A stretch of DNA of 64,000 bases from Corynebacterium sp. HMSC078H07. Its GTDB lineage: Bacteria; Actinomycetota; Actinomycetes; Mycobacteriales; Mycobacteriaceae. This document shows, piece by piece, positions 9,273 to 18,374 of the stretch (positions within the stretch are counted from its first letter, which is position 1; each line of letters opens with the position of its first letter). Under the pieces are notes generated by a model that saw only the letters and a program-made list of their open reading frames with translations, made no database searches and was not told the origin of the DNA. A program made the translations under genes and the position numbers. The stretch covers positions 1 through 64,000 of the forward strand of contig NZ_KV810440.1 of NCBI RefSeq assembly GCF_001812805.1, in the 5' to 3' direction.

Positions 9273-9765
9273 GATTTCCCTGGCCGCATGGGTAGCGGTG
9301 ATGGTCGCCCTCACCACGCTCAAGCCCTTTTATCAGATTGGCTACCTGTGGAAGCCGGAGAACCAGCGCGTCCGCGATCTGCGGCTGGTTCCCCTGGATG
9401 AATTCTCCGGTGGCACGTGGTTTGGCCCGCTTTTTGAATATGCGGGCAATACCGCCTTCTTCATCCCCTTCGGCATGCTGGTCTTTGCCCAGTGCCGATC
9501 AGTGACTAAGACAGCCGCGTGGGGCTTCGCACTGAGCGTGGCTCTGGAAATTGCCCAATACACCTTCGCGCTCGGGCGCACAGATATCGACGATCTCATC
9601 TTCAACACGCTGGGCGCACTGTTGGGCGCTGCAGGTGCTCGCCTGTGCGGTGAACGATTCTTCCCCGTCTGGCGTTGGTTGGCACTCGCTGCAGCAGCGG
9701 TTTTCCTGGTATTGGTCATCCTTGGCCCACGGTTGGGAGACCCCAACGCGGTGGTGGACCTGTAA
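9262..9765 (+). CDS. VanZ-family membrane protein
   Basis: 167 residues with 4-5 membrane helices and the VanZ-family segment around AGNTAFFIPFG, followed by ALEIAQYTFALGRTDIDDLIFN. I chose a TTG start at 9262 because AAGGGG lies 7 bases upstream and the first helix begins immediately; the gene then overlaps the MFS gene by 11 bases. VanZ-like proteins are of uncertain function, with links to cell-envelope antibiotic tolerance. A second member is encoded at 32481-33056. Confidence 0.75.
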   Translation: MLNRISLAAWVAVMVALTTLKPFYQIGYLWKPENQRVRDLRLVPLDEFSGGTWFGPLFEYAGNTAFFIPFGMLVFAQCRSVTKTAAWGFALSVALEIAQYTFALGRTDIDDLIFNTLGALLGAAGARLCGERFFPVWRWLALAAAAVFLVLVILGPRLGDPNAVVDL

Positions 9766-9782
9766 ATCTGTGGCCCTGCTTC

Positions 9783-11228
9783 CTAGCCGTGCGCCATGTT
9801 GACGAACTTGGAATAGTGCAGCTGGTGGGCCACCTTCACCGTGTCAATCGGGCCACCTCGGTGCTTGGCCAAGATGATGTCCGCCTCACCGGCACGAGGA
9901 TCGTCACGGTCCTGTGAGTCTGGACGGTAGAGCAGCATCACCATATCGGCATCCTGCTCCAGAGAACCAGACTCACGCAGGTCTGCCAGCTGCGGTTTCT
10001 TGTCCGTACGGGACTCCGGACCACGGTTGAGCTGTGAGATGGCGATGAGAGGCACTTCAAGCTCCTTGGCCAACAGCTTGAGCTGACGCGAGAATTCCGA
10101 GACCTCTTGCTGGCGGGACTCAACCTTCTTGCCGGACGACATCAGCTGCATATAGTCCAGAACAATGAGGTCGAGGCCATGCTGCTGTTTGAGACGGCGA
10201 GCCTTGGAGCGGATCTCCATCATGGTGAGGTTGGGAGAATCATCAATGAACAACGGCGCATCCTGGATGCGATTCAGCGTGTCATCAATCTTGGCCCAGT
10301 CCTCCGTGGAGACGCGCCCACCGCGCATATCGGAGAGCTTGACCTCCGCCTCCGCCGAGAGAAGGCGCATCACAATCTCAGAGGCAGACATCTCCAGAGA
10401 GAACACCACCGAGGTCTTGCTGTGCTGCAAGGATGCCGAGCGCATGAAATCCATGGCCAGCGTGGACTTACCCACACCAGGACGCGCAGCCACAATGATC
10501 ATCTGCCCCGCGCGCAAACCGTTGGTGAGGTTATCAAGGTCAATGAATCCCGTGGGAACGCCGGATTCCACGCCATTTTGTTGGAGGGCTGCCAGCTCAT
10601 CAATCGTGGGGTCAATGAGATCCGTCAGCGCGCGGTAGTCCTCCGTTGTCTTCTTCTGTGCGACTGCAAAGACTTCCTGCTGGGCGCGGTCCAGCACCGA
10701 TTCGATTTCCAGATCCTCGGAGCCTTCGAAGCCTAGTTGGACGACTCTCGTTCCAGCGTCGACAAGCTTGCGCAGCACTGCCTTCTCCGCGACGATCTCT
10801 GCATAATAGCGAGCGTTAGCTGCGGTTGGCACCGTGGCGAGCAAGGTATGAAGATACGGCGCGCCGCCGACACGCTCCAGGTTGTTGTAGCGGTCGAGGC
10901 GGGAGGCCACAATCACCGCATCGATATCTGTTCCGGCGGCATACAGGTCAATCATGGCCTGGTAAATGAGCGTATGGGCCGGGTAGTAGAAGTCCTCCGG
11001 TTCGAGCTCCTCGATGACCTCCATGACTGTGTTCGGACTCAGGAGCATCGCGCCGAGCACACCCTGCTCGGCTTCGCGGTCCGCAGGGGGCTGACGGAAT
11101 TCTCCGTAGCGCTTCGGCTCCTCCGGACGAGAGTGATCACGGCGATAGGAGCGGCGCGGCTCCTCCTCCGACGGCTCCGGAGGAAGCGGTACAGTGTCGT
11201 CATCAAAGCTAGCGCTAGTCATTGTCAT
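9783..11228 (-). CDS. dnaB: Replicative DNA helicase DnaB
   Basis: 481 residues. DnaB N-terminal domain (about 47-150), linker helix, then a RecA-like C-terminal motor with Walker A ARPGVGKST (about 248-256), Walker B LIVLDYMQLM and SQLNRG. It unwinds DNA at the fork. A disordered acidic/Arg-rich tail of about 45 residues precedes the core. No intein is present, unlike some mycobacterial dnaB genes. Located 3' of rpsF-ssb-rplI on the same strand but separated by 611 bases holding a terminator and DnaA boxes, so it is transcribed from its own promoter. ATG at 11228 or two codons later. Confidence 0.97.
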   Translation of the reverse strand: MTMTSASFDDDTVPLPPEPSEEEPRRSYRRDHSRPEEPKRYGEFRQPPADREAEQGVLGAMLLSPNTVMEVIEELEPEDFYYPAHTLIYQAMIDLYAAGTDIDAVIVASRLDRYNNLERVGGAPYLHTLLATVPTAANARYYAEIVAEKAVLRKLVDAGTRVVQLGFEGSEDLEIESVLDRAQQEVFAVAQKKTTEDYRALTDLIDPTIDELAALQQNGVESGVPTGFIDLDNLTNGLRAGQMIIVAARPGVGKSTLAMDFMRSASLQHSKTSVVFSLEMSASEIVMRLLSAEAEVKLSDMRGGRVSTEDWAKIDDTLNRIQDAPLFIDDSPNLTMMEIRSKARRLKQQHGLDLIVLDYMQLMSSGKKVESRQQEVSEFSRQLKLLAKELEVPLIAISQLNRGPESRTDKKPQLADLRESGSLEQDADMVMLLYRPDSQDRDDPRAGEADIILAKHRGGPIDTVKVAHQLHYSKFVNMAHG

Positions 11229-11369
11229 CAGCCCCCGGGGTGCTCGTTGAACCTACAAAGTCGGCGCGCTGCTCCTCCCTCCTGCTTGCCCAGAACGAGG
11301 AATACACGCGAAGTACACATCAGTGTAGTCGAGGCCTCCGACACTCCCCCTTGGGCATAACTCCCAGAG

Positions 11370-11658
11370 TTATCCACAGAAGCCTGTGGAATTACCAGCT
11401 CAGCAGACTCCGCCGCGGCGAAGTCCAAGGTCATGGTTGTGGATAACCTTCCAGGCCTGTGACCTGCGGCTATAATAACTGCAGGTCAAGGGATGTTTTT
11501 GGTGGTGTGAAAATATGCACAAAACCAGTGGAAAAGTACGACTATTCGGCCGAAATCCCTGCTACCAGCAGGTTAACAGACCCTCTTCCGCGTAAACTCA
11601 CCGTAAACAGCCGACGACTTTATCCACAGGTTTTTAGAGTTATCCACATTTGTCCACA
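11370..11658. promoter_or_regulatory. DnaA-box cluster upstream of dnaB
   Basis: The 611-base gap between dnaB and rplI (11229-11839) contains four exact TTATCCACA boxes (11370-11378; 11438-11446 on the minus strand; 11620-11628; 11640-11648) and one TTGTCCACA box (11650-11658), the variant preferred in high-GC actinobacteria. The last three are 20 and 10 bp apart. Between them is an inverted repeat, GACCTGC (11461-11467) / GCAGGTC (11481-11487), whose loop contains TATAAT. No ORF is convincing. Most likely a DnaA-responsive control region for dnaB or a DnaA-titration site. Confidence 0.7.
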
Positions 11659-11684
11659 ACCCCCACAGCTGAGGTGCACAGACA

Positions 11685-11760
11685 GGAAAACAGCCCACAG
11701 GCCGCGCTTCCTCCACCACCTCACATAGTGGGAGAAGCACGGCCTGTGGGCTTTGCTGTT
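11685..11760 (-). terminator. Terminator of the rpsF-ssb-rplI operon
   Basis: Very long inverted repeat: arms about 11689-11716 and 11728-11760, core GCCCACAGGCCG with few mismatches. On the minus strand it is followed by GTTTTCC. It lies about 80 bases after rplI and insulates dnaB. Confidence 0.75.
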
Positions 11761-11839
11761 GTCAGTGGGTCAAACCTGCGTCCACTCGCCACGCCTCACA
11801 CGTGGGATGGACGGAGGGGACCGTCGTGCGCCTTAATTC

Positions 11840-12292
11840 TTAGGCAGCAACGACCGAGAAGTTCACCTTGCCGAGGACGTCTGCATGCAGCTTGACCTCG
11901 ACTTGGTAGTTGCCGGTCTTCTTGACCAGGCCCTTGGGAAGCACAACGATGCGCTTGTCCAGCTTCGGGCCGCCAGCGGCGGCGACGGCGTTGACGATGT
12001 CCTCAGCGGACACAGAGCCGAAGAGCTTGCCGGACTCGGAGGTCTTCACGGGGACGGTAACGTCCTTGAGCTCCTCCAGCTGGGTGCGGATCTCGCGTGC
12101 GTGATCCAGGTCGCGGATCGCGCGAGCATCCTGGGCACGCTTGATGCCCTCGATCTGCTTTTCAGCGCCGCGGGTGGCAACAATAGCCAGGCCACGCGGA
12201 AGCAGGTAGTTACGTCCGTAGCCGTCCTTAACCTCTACAATTTCGCCGGGGGCGCCGAGGTTCTCAACGGCAGCGGTGAGGATCAGCTTCAT
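11840..12292 (-). CDS. rplI: 50S ribosomal protein L9
   Basis: 150 residues, the usual L9 length. The N-terminal domain contains the family signature [13 protein letters not shown] (about 24-36), then the long connecting helix and the C-terminal rRNA-binding domain. Third gene of the rpsF-ssb-rplI unit, 46 bases after ssb. In Mycobacterium an rpsR copy lies between ssb and rplI; here none is present. Confidence 0.97.
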   Translation of the reverse strand: MKLILTAAVENLGAPGEIVEVKDGYGRNYLLPRGLAIVATRGAEKQIEGIKRAQDARAIRDLDHAREIRTQLEELKDVTVPVKTSESGKLFGSVSAEDIVNAVAAAGGPKLDKRIVVLPKGLVKKTGNYQVEVKLHADVLGKVNFSVVAA

Positions 12293-12338
12293 GATCCCTG
12301 CCTTTCAATTGAGTTAAATGAATACTTGCGTGACAGTC

Positions 12339-12920
12339 TTAGAACGGGGGTTCTGCATCCGCACCACCAAAGCTTCCCGCCTGGGGTGCCGAATTCCACG
12401 GATCGTTACTCGGAGAAGATTGCTGCTGGGACTGCTGCGGAGCAGACGACTGGGACTGGTTTCCGGAGAAACCACCCTGGTTGTTTCCACCGCCGTAGTT
12501 GCCGCCACCTTGCTGCTGACCGCCACCGTAGTTGCCACCATTGCCGCCGTTGGCGGACTTACGGGTGACCTGTGCGGAAGCGTAGCGCAGGGACGGTCCC
12601 ACCTCATCGACCTCAATCTCAAAGACAGTACGGTTTTCGCCCTCACGGGTCTGGTAAGACCGCTGGCGCAGACGGCCAGTGACGATAACGCGCATGCCCT
12701 TGGTCAGGGTCTCCGCAACGTTTTCTGCGGCTTGACGCCACACGTTGCAGGTGAGGAACATGGCCTCGCCGTCCTCCCACTGAGAAGTCTGCTGGTTATA
12801 GCGACGTGGGGTGGAGGCAACGCGGAAGTTCGCTACTGCGGAACCCGACGGGGTGAAGCGCAGTTCCGGGTCAGCAACGATATTGCCGACTACCGTAATG
12901 TTGGTATCTCCCTGAGCCAT
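12339..12920 (-). CDS. ssb: Single-stranded DNA-binding protein
   Basis: 193 residues: OB-fold (about 1-115, beginning [13 protein letters not shown]), a Gly/Gln/Asn-rich flexible linker (about 120-180) and the acidic tip ending EPPF, a variant of the DDDIPF tail that recruits replication and repair enzymes. AAGGAG lies 7 bases before the ATG. It is placed with rpsF and rplI as in other actinobacteria. Confidence 0.96.
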   Translation of the reverse strand: MAQGDTNITVVGNIVADPELRFTPSGSAVANFRVASTPRRYNQQTSQWEDGEAMFLTCNVWRQAAENVAETLTKGMRVIVTGRLRQRSYQTREGENRTVFEIEVDEVGPSLRYASAQVTRKSANGGNGGNYGGGQQQGGGNYGGGNNQGGFSGNQSQSSAPQQSQQQSSPSNDPWNSAPQAGSFGGADAEPPF

Positions 12921-12982
12921 GTTTTTACTCCTTAATATCGGTTACGCGGATTCGTGTAGAAATGCTCGAAACCCAGTATCCG

Positions 12983-13273
12983 TTATTTGCTGTCGGTGCG
13001 CAGAACCTTGGTACGCAGAATGGAGTCGTTCAGGTTCAGACGACGATCGAGCTCGAGAACCGAGTGGGACTCACACTCCAGGTTAACGACGGCGTAGATG
13101 CCCTCTTCCTTCTTATTGATCGGGTAGGCAAGACGGCGCTTGCCCCACACGTCAACCTTGTCGACTTTGCCGCCATCCTTGCGGATTGCTTCGAGGAACT
13201 TATCCAGGGACGGGGTTACGGTGCGCTCATCCTGATTGGGATCCAGAATGATCATGACTTCGTAGTGACGCAC
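12983..13273 (-). CDS. rpsF: 30S ribosomal protein S6
   Basis: 96 residues starting at GTG (13273) with the conserved [12 protein letters not shown] opening. Upstream GTG/ATG codons at 13285/13282 lie too close to, or inside, the perfect AGGAGGTGAT ribosome-binding site (13280-13289), so the internal GTG is preferred. S6 binds 16S rRNA together with S18. First gene of the rpsF-ssb-rplI operon. Confidence 0.95.
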   Translation of the reverse strand: MRHYEVMIILDPNQDERTVTPSLDKFLEAIRKDGGKVDKVDVWGKRRLAYPINKKEEGIYAVVNLECESHSVLELDRRLNLNDSILRTKVLRTDSK

Positions 13274-13311
13274 GGACCTCATCACCTCCTATGGTCTAGT
13301 AATTGGTATCG

Positions 13312-13365
13312 GCCATATCACCTTTGCGGATATGGCAGGAGGGTCTGTTGCGTCAAGCAACCCCC
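13312..13365 (-). promoter_or_regulatory. Structured rpsF leader
   Basis: Two hairpins precede rpsF on the minus strand: an 8-bp perfect stem GCCATATC/GATATGGC (13312-13336) and GTTGC/GCAAC flanked by GGG/CCC (13341-13365). rpsF leaders in many bacteria bind the S6:S18 complex for autoregulation. I could not confirm that motif here, and one hairpin might instead be a terminator of the upstream operon. Confidence 0.35.
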
Positions 13366-13411
13366 ACACAGTACCGCACTGACCGGCGGAAAAGAAATCA
13401 CTCGCTCGGTC

Positions 13412-13603
13412 TTACATACCGTTGGTCGTTGCCGCGAAGAAAATAGCGGTACTCGCCGGGATGACGGTGAGGAAAAGGAGAGCCAACAACCCAAGAACAA
13501 GAGGCCACGTCCGGTTCTCAGCTCTCTGGAATAGGTAGTAGGCCGTGGTCACGCACAAGAAACCTAAGGCAATGGACACAATGCCGACGATCGTGATGAT
13601 CAC
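13412..13603 (-). CDS. Small two-helix membrane protein
   Basis: 63 residues with two hydrophobic segments (about 2-25 and 34-58) joined by a short polar loop (QRAENRT). It overlaps the stop of the mannosyltransferase gene by four bases, so the two are translationally coupled. Function unknown; the position suggests an accessory role in envelope glycan assembly. Confidence 0.7.
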   Translation of the reverse strand: MIITIVGIVSIALGFLCVTTAYYLFQRAENRTWPLVLGLLALLFLTVIPASTAIFFAATTNGM

Positions 13604-15003
13604 TTCCTAAATCCTCCGGCGAGAGGATCGCGGCCGCCATGGGCCGCACGGACTTTATCCTCGGACTTGCCCCACATCTGGCGGATGACGAGCACGCCGA
13701 TGGCAATGATGAAGGCATCGCGCGTGATAACCGCCAGATCCAGCATCTCATGCGGTAGGGCCTTGTTTTCTGAGCCGAGCATGTGCCACATGAGGATGGG
13801 CCACACGAGGGCGTCGGCAAGCGCCCAGCTCAGAATGAGACGCCACCGCGGCAAAGCCAACACTGCCGGCACCACGAGCCACAGAGAATACTGCGGCGAC
13901 CACACCTTGTTGAAGATGAGGAAAGCCATGATGATGAGGTAGACCAGCTCCGCCACACGTGGCGTGCGCGGCGCCTTCAGACCGAGAATGGCGATACCTG
14001 CACAGCACAGCAAGAACGCCACCAAAGAAAAGGTGTTGAGGAACTCCGGCGAAAAGCTGAGGCTCGTCGTTCGGTTGATCAATGCATAGATCGTGGTCCA
14101 CTCAGCACCGCGCTCCTGGTTGAGGCGGAAAAATTCGCGCCATGCCTCCGGATACATCAGCGCCACCGGAAGGTTGACCACGACCCACGTGACAATCGTG
14201 GAGAGGAACATCGTGATGAACGGCGCCCACCGCTTGTTGCGGATGGCCAGCACTAGGAAGGCGCCGAGGATAAACAGCGGCCACAGCTTAAAAGCAGTAC
14301 CCAGTCCGATGAGCACACCGGCTAGCAGGTTCTTGTGTTTCGTCACCGCGAGAAGGGCGCCCACCATAAACGCGACGGAAGGGATATCCCAGTTCGTAAA
14401 GGCATGGATGACAACCAGAGGGCTGGCCGCGACGAGAATGGTGTCCCACGCGCGGTTTCCGGTGAGCTGGAAAACCATGACGATGACCCCCACCCAGATG
14501 AGCGCCATCACTAGGGCAGTCAGGCCAAAGTACCAGCTGACCTCCGCCATACCGGTCCACTTAACAGCCGCATAGGTGTTGCGCGCCAGCCAGCCGACGG
14601 CCCCTTGGAACAGGCCGGCAAGCACGGGGTACTCCATGTAGCGAGTGAGGTCCCCTTCGACCCAAGAGTAGGCATAGGGAAAGCCCGGCTCGTCGAGGCC
14701 GCGGCCGCCGTACAACGGGACGATGTCGTTGTAGCAGAAGGAGGTGTACTGGCGGTTTCCATCCCAGTTGAGGCTGATGGTTCCGTCGTCACCCCGGCGG
14801 CTGCCAGCGCACGTGGCCTTGCTCAGAAAACCGAAAGCCAGGAAGGTCCACGCCAAGGTGATGATGACGCGTAGCGGCGTCCACCATCCGGCGGTGCCGG
14901 AGCGGGCGAAGCGGCCTGTGCGCCCGCCCAAGGCGTTGACTGCACTCAGCGCTACTGGCTCAGAGGACAGGGGTACAAGCTGTTGAGTTTTCTGCTGACT
15001 CAC
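13600..15003 (-). CDS. GT87-family polyprenyl-phosphate mannosyltransferase-like membrane protein
   Basis: 467 residues with about 11 helices. After the first helix an extracellular loop contains YNDIVPLYGGRGLD, the acidic motif typical of GT-C glycosyltransferases of family 87 that use polyprenyl-phosphate-mannose. The gene sits exactly where Rv0051 sits in Mycobacterium, between ponA1 and rpsF. It probably adds sugar to an envelope glycolipid or lipoglycan on the outer face of the membrane. Specific acceptor unknown. Starts at GTG, 15 bases after the PBP stop. Confidence 0.8.
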   Translation of the reverse strand: MSQQKTQQLVPLSSEPVALSAVNALGGRTGRFARSGTAGWWTPLRVIITLAWTFLAFGFLSKATCAGSRRGDDGTISLNWDGNRQYTSFCYNDIVPLYGGRGLDEPGFPYAYSWVEGDLTRYMEYPVLAGLFQGAVGWLARNTYAAVKWTGMAEVSWYFGLTALVMALIWVGVIVMVFQLTGNRAWDTILVAASPLVVIHAFTNWDIPSVAFMVGALLAVTKHKNLLAGVLIGLGTAFKLWPLFILGAFLVLAIRNKRWAPFITMFLSTIVTWVVVNLPVALMYPEAWREFFRLNQERGAEWTTIYALINRTTSLSFSPEFLNTFSLVAFLLCCAGIAILGLKAPRTPRVAELVYLIIMAFLIFNKVWSPQYSLWLVVPAVLALPRWRLILSWALADALVWPILMWHMLGSENKALPHEMLDLAVITRDAFIIAIGVLVIRQMWGKSEDKVRAAHGGRDPLAGGFRK

Positions 15004-15018
15004 CGGGGGATCTGTCTC

Positions 15019-17235
15019 CTACTGACCAAGAAGTTTATTAAGTCCGTCGTCGATCAATTCATCAATCGACGGGGAATCCGGTTGGGCGGGTTGTTCCGGC
15101 TGAGCCGGCTGTTCAGGCGGTGCTGGGGTATCACCGCCACCGTCGTGGTTATCCCCACCGTGGCCCTCACCATCGTGGCCTTCGCCGCCGTTCTCGGTGG
15201 TCTCCTCGGGGGCCGCTGGGTCCTCCTGCCAGGTCTGGGTCTGGCTCGGGTCATAGGTGTAGCCAGAGCCCCAGCTGCCGACGCCGTAGTTGATGGGATA
15301 AGCCTGCGGGAAGGCCTGCTGCTCGACGTCAGCAAGCGAGGTATCCAAGATGGACTTCCAGATCTTCGTCGGCGAGTTGGAGCCATACATGATGCCGCCC
15401 CACTGATTAAAGATTGCGGAGGTGTTGTCGGCCGTGCCTACCCACACCGCTGTAGCCAGCTGCGGCGTGGAACCAACCATCCATGCATCCTTGTTCTGGC
15501 CAGTATCGCCCAGCTGCGTCGTACCAGTCTTGGACGCAGACGGGCGTCCGCCAGCTAGCGCACCATTGGACCATGCGGCAATTGGCTGCATCGCGGAGAT
15601 CACGTTGTTGGCCACGTTAGCGGAGACACGGCGTTCACCGCCATCAGTTGGATTCTCGTAGAGAACCTCACCCGCGTCGTTTTCTACCTTTTCCACGAAG
15701 TGCGGCTGATGCCAGATGCCTTGGTTGGTCAAGGTGGCCATTGCCGTCGCCATATCGAGCGGACGCGACTGGTACTGGCCCAGCACGATGCCCTCGTACG
15801 GCGTTCCACCATTTTCAGTGAGGGTCTTCTCAATTCCCGGCAAGCTGCGCGCCACGCCCAGAGCGTGGGCCATGTCCGCGGTGTCCTGCATCTTATTCTC
15901 CAGGTCATCCTGGAGGCGGAGGAAGGACGTATTGTAGGAGTTCTTCAAGGCTTCCGCAATAGTGCAGCTGCCACAACCACCGCCAACGTTGGTGACCGTC
16001 TGCGAGCCAGGCAGCTGGTACGGCGCAGAGGAATAGTAGGTGTTGAGGTCAATACCCTGCTGAAGGGCCGCTGCCAACGTCATGATCTTGAAGACGGAAC
16101 CGGTCTGCAGCGGGGAATTGGCATAATCCCAGCCGCCAGAATCATCGCCGCCATAGTAGCCGCGCACGGCACCCGTAGCCGGCTCAATGGTGACAGCCGC
16201 CGCGCGCGCGTCATCCTGCAGCTGGTCCAACTCTGCGTGGGCAGCATCCGTCGATGCATTCTGGACGGTCATATCAATGGTCGTCGTCACCTTCAGGCCA
16301 CCAGTGGCCAGCTGATCCTCGGTGATGCCCACGCGGGATAGCTCATCGATGACCTGATTCTTGATGTGGCCATAAGCGCCCGGCGCTTCGGTGTAGGCGG
16401 AATACTCAGACGGATCACGGGTTTCCGGGAAGACGAGCTGGTCACGTTCAGCCTGATCCAGGTCACCCATCTCAACGAGGCCATCCATGACGTAGTTCCA
16501 GCGAGCATGGGAACGTTCCTCATCTACCCAGGGATCGAGGACGGACGGTGACTGGATGACGCCTGCCAGCAGCGCACCTTCTTCCTTGGTGAGGTCCTTG
16601 GCGTCCTTGTTGAAGTACGCGTTGGACGCCGCTTCAATGCCATAGGCGTTGCGGCCAAAGTAGACGGTATTGAGGTAGGCGTTGAGGATTTCCTCCTTGG
16701 ACCACTCATTGGTCATCTTCACGGAGTAGATGAGCTCACGAATCTTGCGGACATAGGAGTACTCGTCACCCACCAGCGTGTTCTTCACATATTGCTGAGT
16801 AATGGTGGAGCCACCACCAGCGCTGCTATCACCAGTGAGCTTGCCCAGCACGGCACGGCCGAGGCCAGTAAAGGAAAAGCCAGAGTTGGTCCAGAACTCG
16901 CGGTCCTCCGCAGCCAGGACCGAGTCCTCCACATAATCAGGAATCTCTTCCAGGGTGACTTGGCGGCGGTTGCCTTCTGGCGGCACGAGCTTAGCCAACT
17001 GCGATTCACCGTCGCGGGCAACGATGGTGGAAATCTGGCTGGGCTGCAGCTCCTTGGAGTCGGGGACGTCGTACTGCGTATAGGCGTAGCCAAAAAGGGC
17101 CGCAGGTACGGCCACGATCACGAGCAGGACAACGAGCACAACCCATGGCCACCTGCGCTTGCGGCGGGGTCCGTTGTCGGAGCTCTTCTTCCTGTGGCTA
17201 CCTGGCTTTCGCCGAGACGTTTCCTTTTCGGTCAC
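15019..17235 (-). CDS. Bifunctional class A penicillin-binding protein (PonA1-like)
   Basis: 738 residues: short basic cytoplasmic tail, one membrane anchor (about 29-52), GT51 glycosyltransferase domain with EDREFW (catalytic Glu110) and GGSTITQQ (141-148), then the transpeptidase domain with SVFK (nucleophile Ser380), SYN (433-435) and KTG (569-571). It polymerises and cross-links peptidoglycan outside the membrane. The C-terminus (about 660-738) is a low-complexity Gly/Glu/His and Pro/Gln region followed by a short helix. Orthologous in position to mycobacterial ponA1. Confidence 0.95.
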   Translation of the reverse strand: MTEKETSRRKPGSHRKKSSDNGPRRKRRWPWVVLVVLLVIVAVPAALFGYAYTQYDVPDSKELQPSQISTIVARDGESQLAKLVPPEGNRRQVTLEEIPDYVEDSVLAAEDREFWTNSGFSFTGLGRAVLGKLTGDSSAGGGSTITQQYVKNTLVGDEYSYVRKIRELIYSVKMTNEWSKEEILNAYLNTVYFGRNAYGIEAASNAYFNKDAKDLTKEEGALLAGVIQSPSVLDPWVDEERSHARWNYVMDGLVEMGDLDQAERDQLVFPETRDPSEYSAYTEAPGAYGHIKNQVIDELSRVGITEDQLATGGLKVTTTIDMTVQNASTDAAHAELDQLQDDARAAAVTIEPATGAVRGYYGGDDSGGWDYANSPLQTGSVFKIMTLAAALQQGIDLNTYYSSAPYQLPGSQTVTNVGGGCGSCTIAEALKNSYNTSFLRLQDDLENKMQDTADMAHALGVARSLPGIEKTLTENGGTPYEGIVLGQYQSRPLDMATAMATLTNQGIWHQPHFVEKVENDAGEVLYENPTDGGERRVSANVANNVISAMQPIAAWSNGALAGGRPSASKTGTTQLGDTGQNKDAWMVGSTPQLATAVWVGTADNTSAIFNQWGGIMYGSNSPTKIWKSILDTSLADVEQQAFPQAYPINYGVGSWGSGYTYDPSQTQTWQEDPAAPEETTENGGEGHDGEGHGGDNHDGGGDTPAPPEQPAQPEQPAQPDSPSIDELIDDGLNKLLGQ

Positions 17236-17311
17236 TGATCCGTGTCCTCATCAATCCTGTACAGAAACTGTAAATACATGCAGCTTACCGGCGTGAACTG
17301 GGAAGCCAAAA

Positions 17312-17695
17312 CTACCCTAAAGCATAGACCGTGGCGGCCCGAAGAAGATGATTCCAACGGCACGCCGGACATACCTCCACCGCATGGACGGTAAACTCCA
17401 GCCCTTCAGCCACCAGATCTGCAATCTCCTGCTCACTGCGTGCGCTGCCTGCGCGGCGCCCTAAAGAATCGCCATACACCCAGCGTGTGAGGCGCAAATC
17501 GTGTTCGCAGATGGGGCAGGACTTGTGCATATCGACGCCATGGTGCTCCGCCGCAGCACGAAGGAGGAAGTCGGCGTCGCACAGCTCGTCACGGCTCATC
17601 CGGCCCGCGCGTAAGTCGCGCAAATGCTGAGCGCGTTCCCACTCGTAGGAGATCTCGTTACGGTAGGCCACTGTTGCAGTTGCTTTTGCCGACAC
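17312..17695 (-). CDS. DUF5318 (Rv0049-like) zinc-ribbon protein
   Basis: 127 residues. Two CxxC pairs (CPIC about residue 59 and CPAC about 115) could bind one zinc ion. The WVYGDSLG...GSAR core resembles Rv0049 of Mycobacterium, which also precedes ponA1. I chose the GTG at 17695 because AAGGAGGT lies 6 bases upstream; a longer in-frame extension to 17755 has no such site. Probably co-transcribed with the PBP gene. Function unknown. Confidence 0.8.
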   Translation of the reverse strand: MSAKATATVAYRNEISYEWERAQHLRDLRAGRMSRDELCDADFLLRAAAEHHGVDMHKSCPICEHDLRLTRWVYGDSLGRRAGSARSEQEIADLVAEGLEFTVHAVEVCPACRWNHLLRAATVYALG

Positions 17696-17844
17696 CTGTG
17701 TACCTCCTTCGCTCATGATGGCCGCTGACAGCGACGCCACATTCACCCGATACATTCTAGTAGGGGCTGCGACAACAATCTACGGACCCACTCTCATAGA
17801 AGACTGGGAATACGTAAGCGATTCAAGCTGCAAAACTAAACTTT

Positions 17845-17856
17845 TTAGCAAGCTAA
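17845..17856. promoter_or_regulatory. Candidate MarR-type operator
   Basis: A/T-rich palindrome TTAGC-AA-GCTAA in the divergent region between the DUF5318 gene and malR, about 30 bases upstream of the malR -10. It could serve autoregulation. Confidence 0.35.
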
Positions 17857-17894
17857 CTACCATTGAGCCACATAACTCGCTAGACTTATTTTCC

Positions 17895-18374
17895 ATGAGT
17901 GAAGAAAATATCGAATCCCCCGTACCGTACGAGGACGCCCTCGAGGTTGCCCGCCAAATTCAGCCCGCGCTCAACAAGCTTATGTTGATTTTCCAGCGCA
18001 CCACGGAGGGCACCTCCCTGACCACCTCCCAGGTGTCCATCATGAACCAACTCCGCCTGCGCGGCCCGTCCCGCGTGAGCACCATCGCCCAGGCAGAACT
18101 GATCCGTATGCCCACCGCTTCTAATGCCCTGTACCAATTGGAGCGCCATGGCTTTGTGGAGCGCCACCGTGACGAGAAGGATCGCCGCGGTGTTCTCGTT
18201 GCCCTTACCCAGCTGGGCGAGTCCGAGTTGACCATCGTTTCTCGCCAGCGTGCGGCCGCTTTGGCAGAGATCCTGCGCTGGCTGGAGCCGGAAGACATTA
18301 AGGATGCCGACTCCCTCGTAAACCTGATCTCCAAGCTGGCGGATGTCTACCGCCCCATCATGGAAGGAAAATAG
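17895..18374 (+). CDS. malR: MarR-family regulator, MalR-like
   Basis: 159-residue MarR winged-helix protein; the recognition-helix region is TSQVSIMNQLRLRGPSRVSTI and the wing contains RDEKDRRGVLV. In C. glutamicum the equivalent gene, malR, lies beside a universal stress gene, as here; it controls malic enzyme and envelope-stress genes. The start at 17895 is supported by a leaderless signature: TAGACT (17881-17886) 8 bases before the ATG. An upstream in-frame ATG at 17715 has no support. The name is inferred from synteny and family. Confidence 0.75.
   Translation: MSEENIESPVPYEDALEVARQIQPALNKLMLIFQRTTEGTSLTTSQVSIMNQLRLRGPSRVSTIAQAELIRMPTASNALYQLERHGFVERHRDEKDRRGVLVALTQLGESELTIVSRQRAAALAEILRWLEPEDIKDADSLVNLISKLADVYRPIMEGK

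Noticed and set aside
11229..11839. Chromosomal origin oriC
   Set aside because: DnaA boxes are present, but dnaA, dnaN and rpmH are not adjacent and no A/T-rich unwinding element stands out; a regulatory or titration role is more likely.
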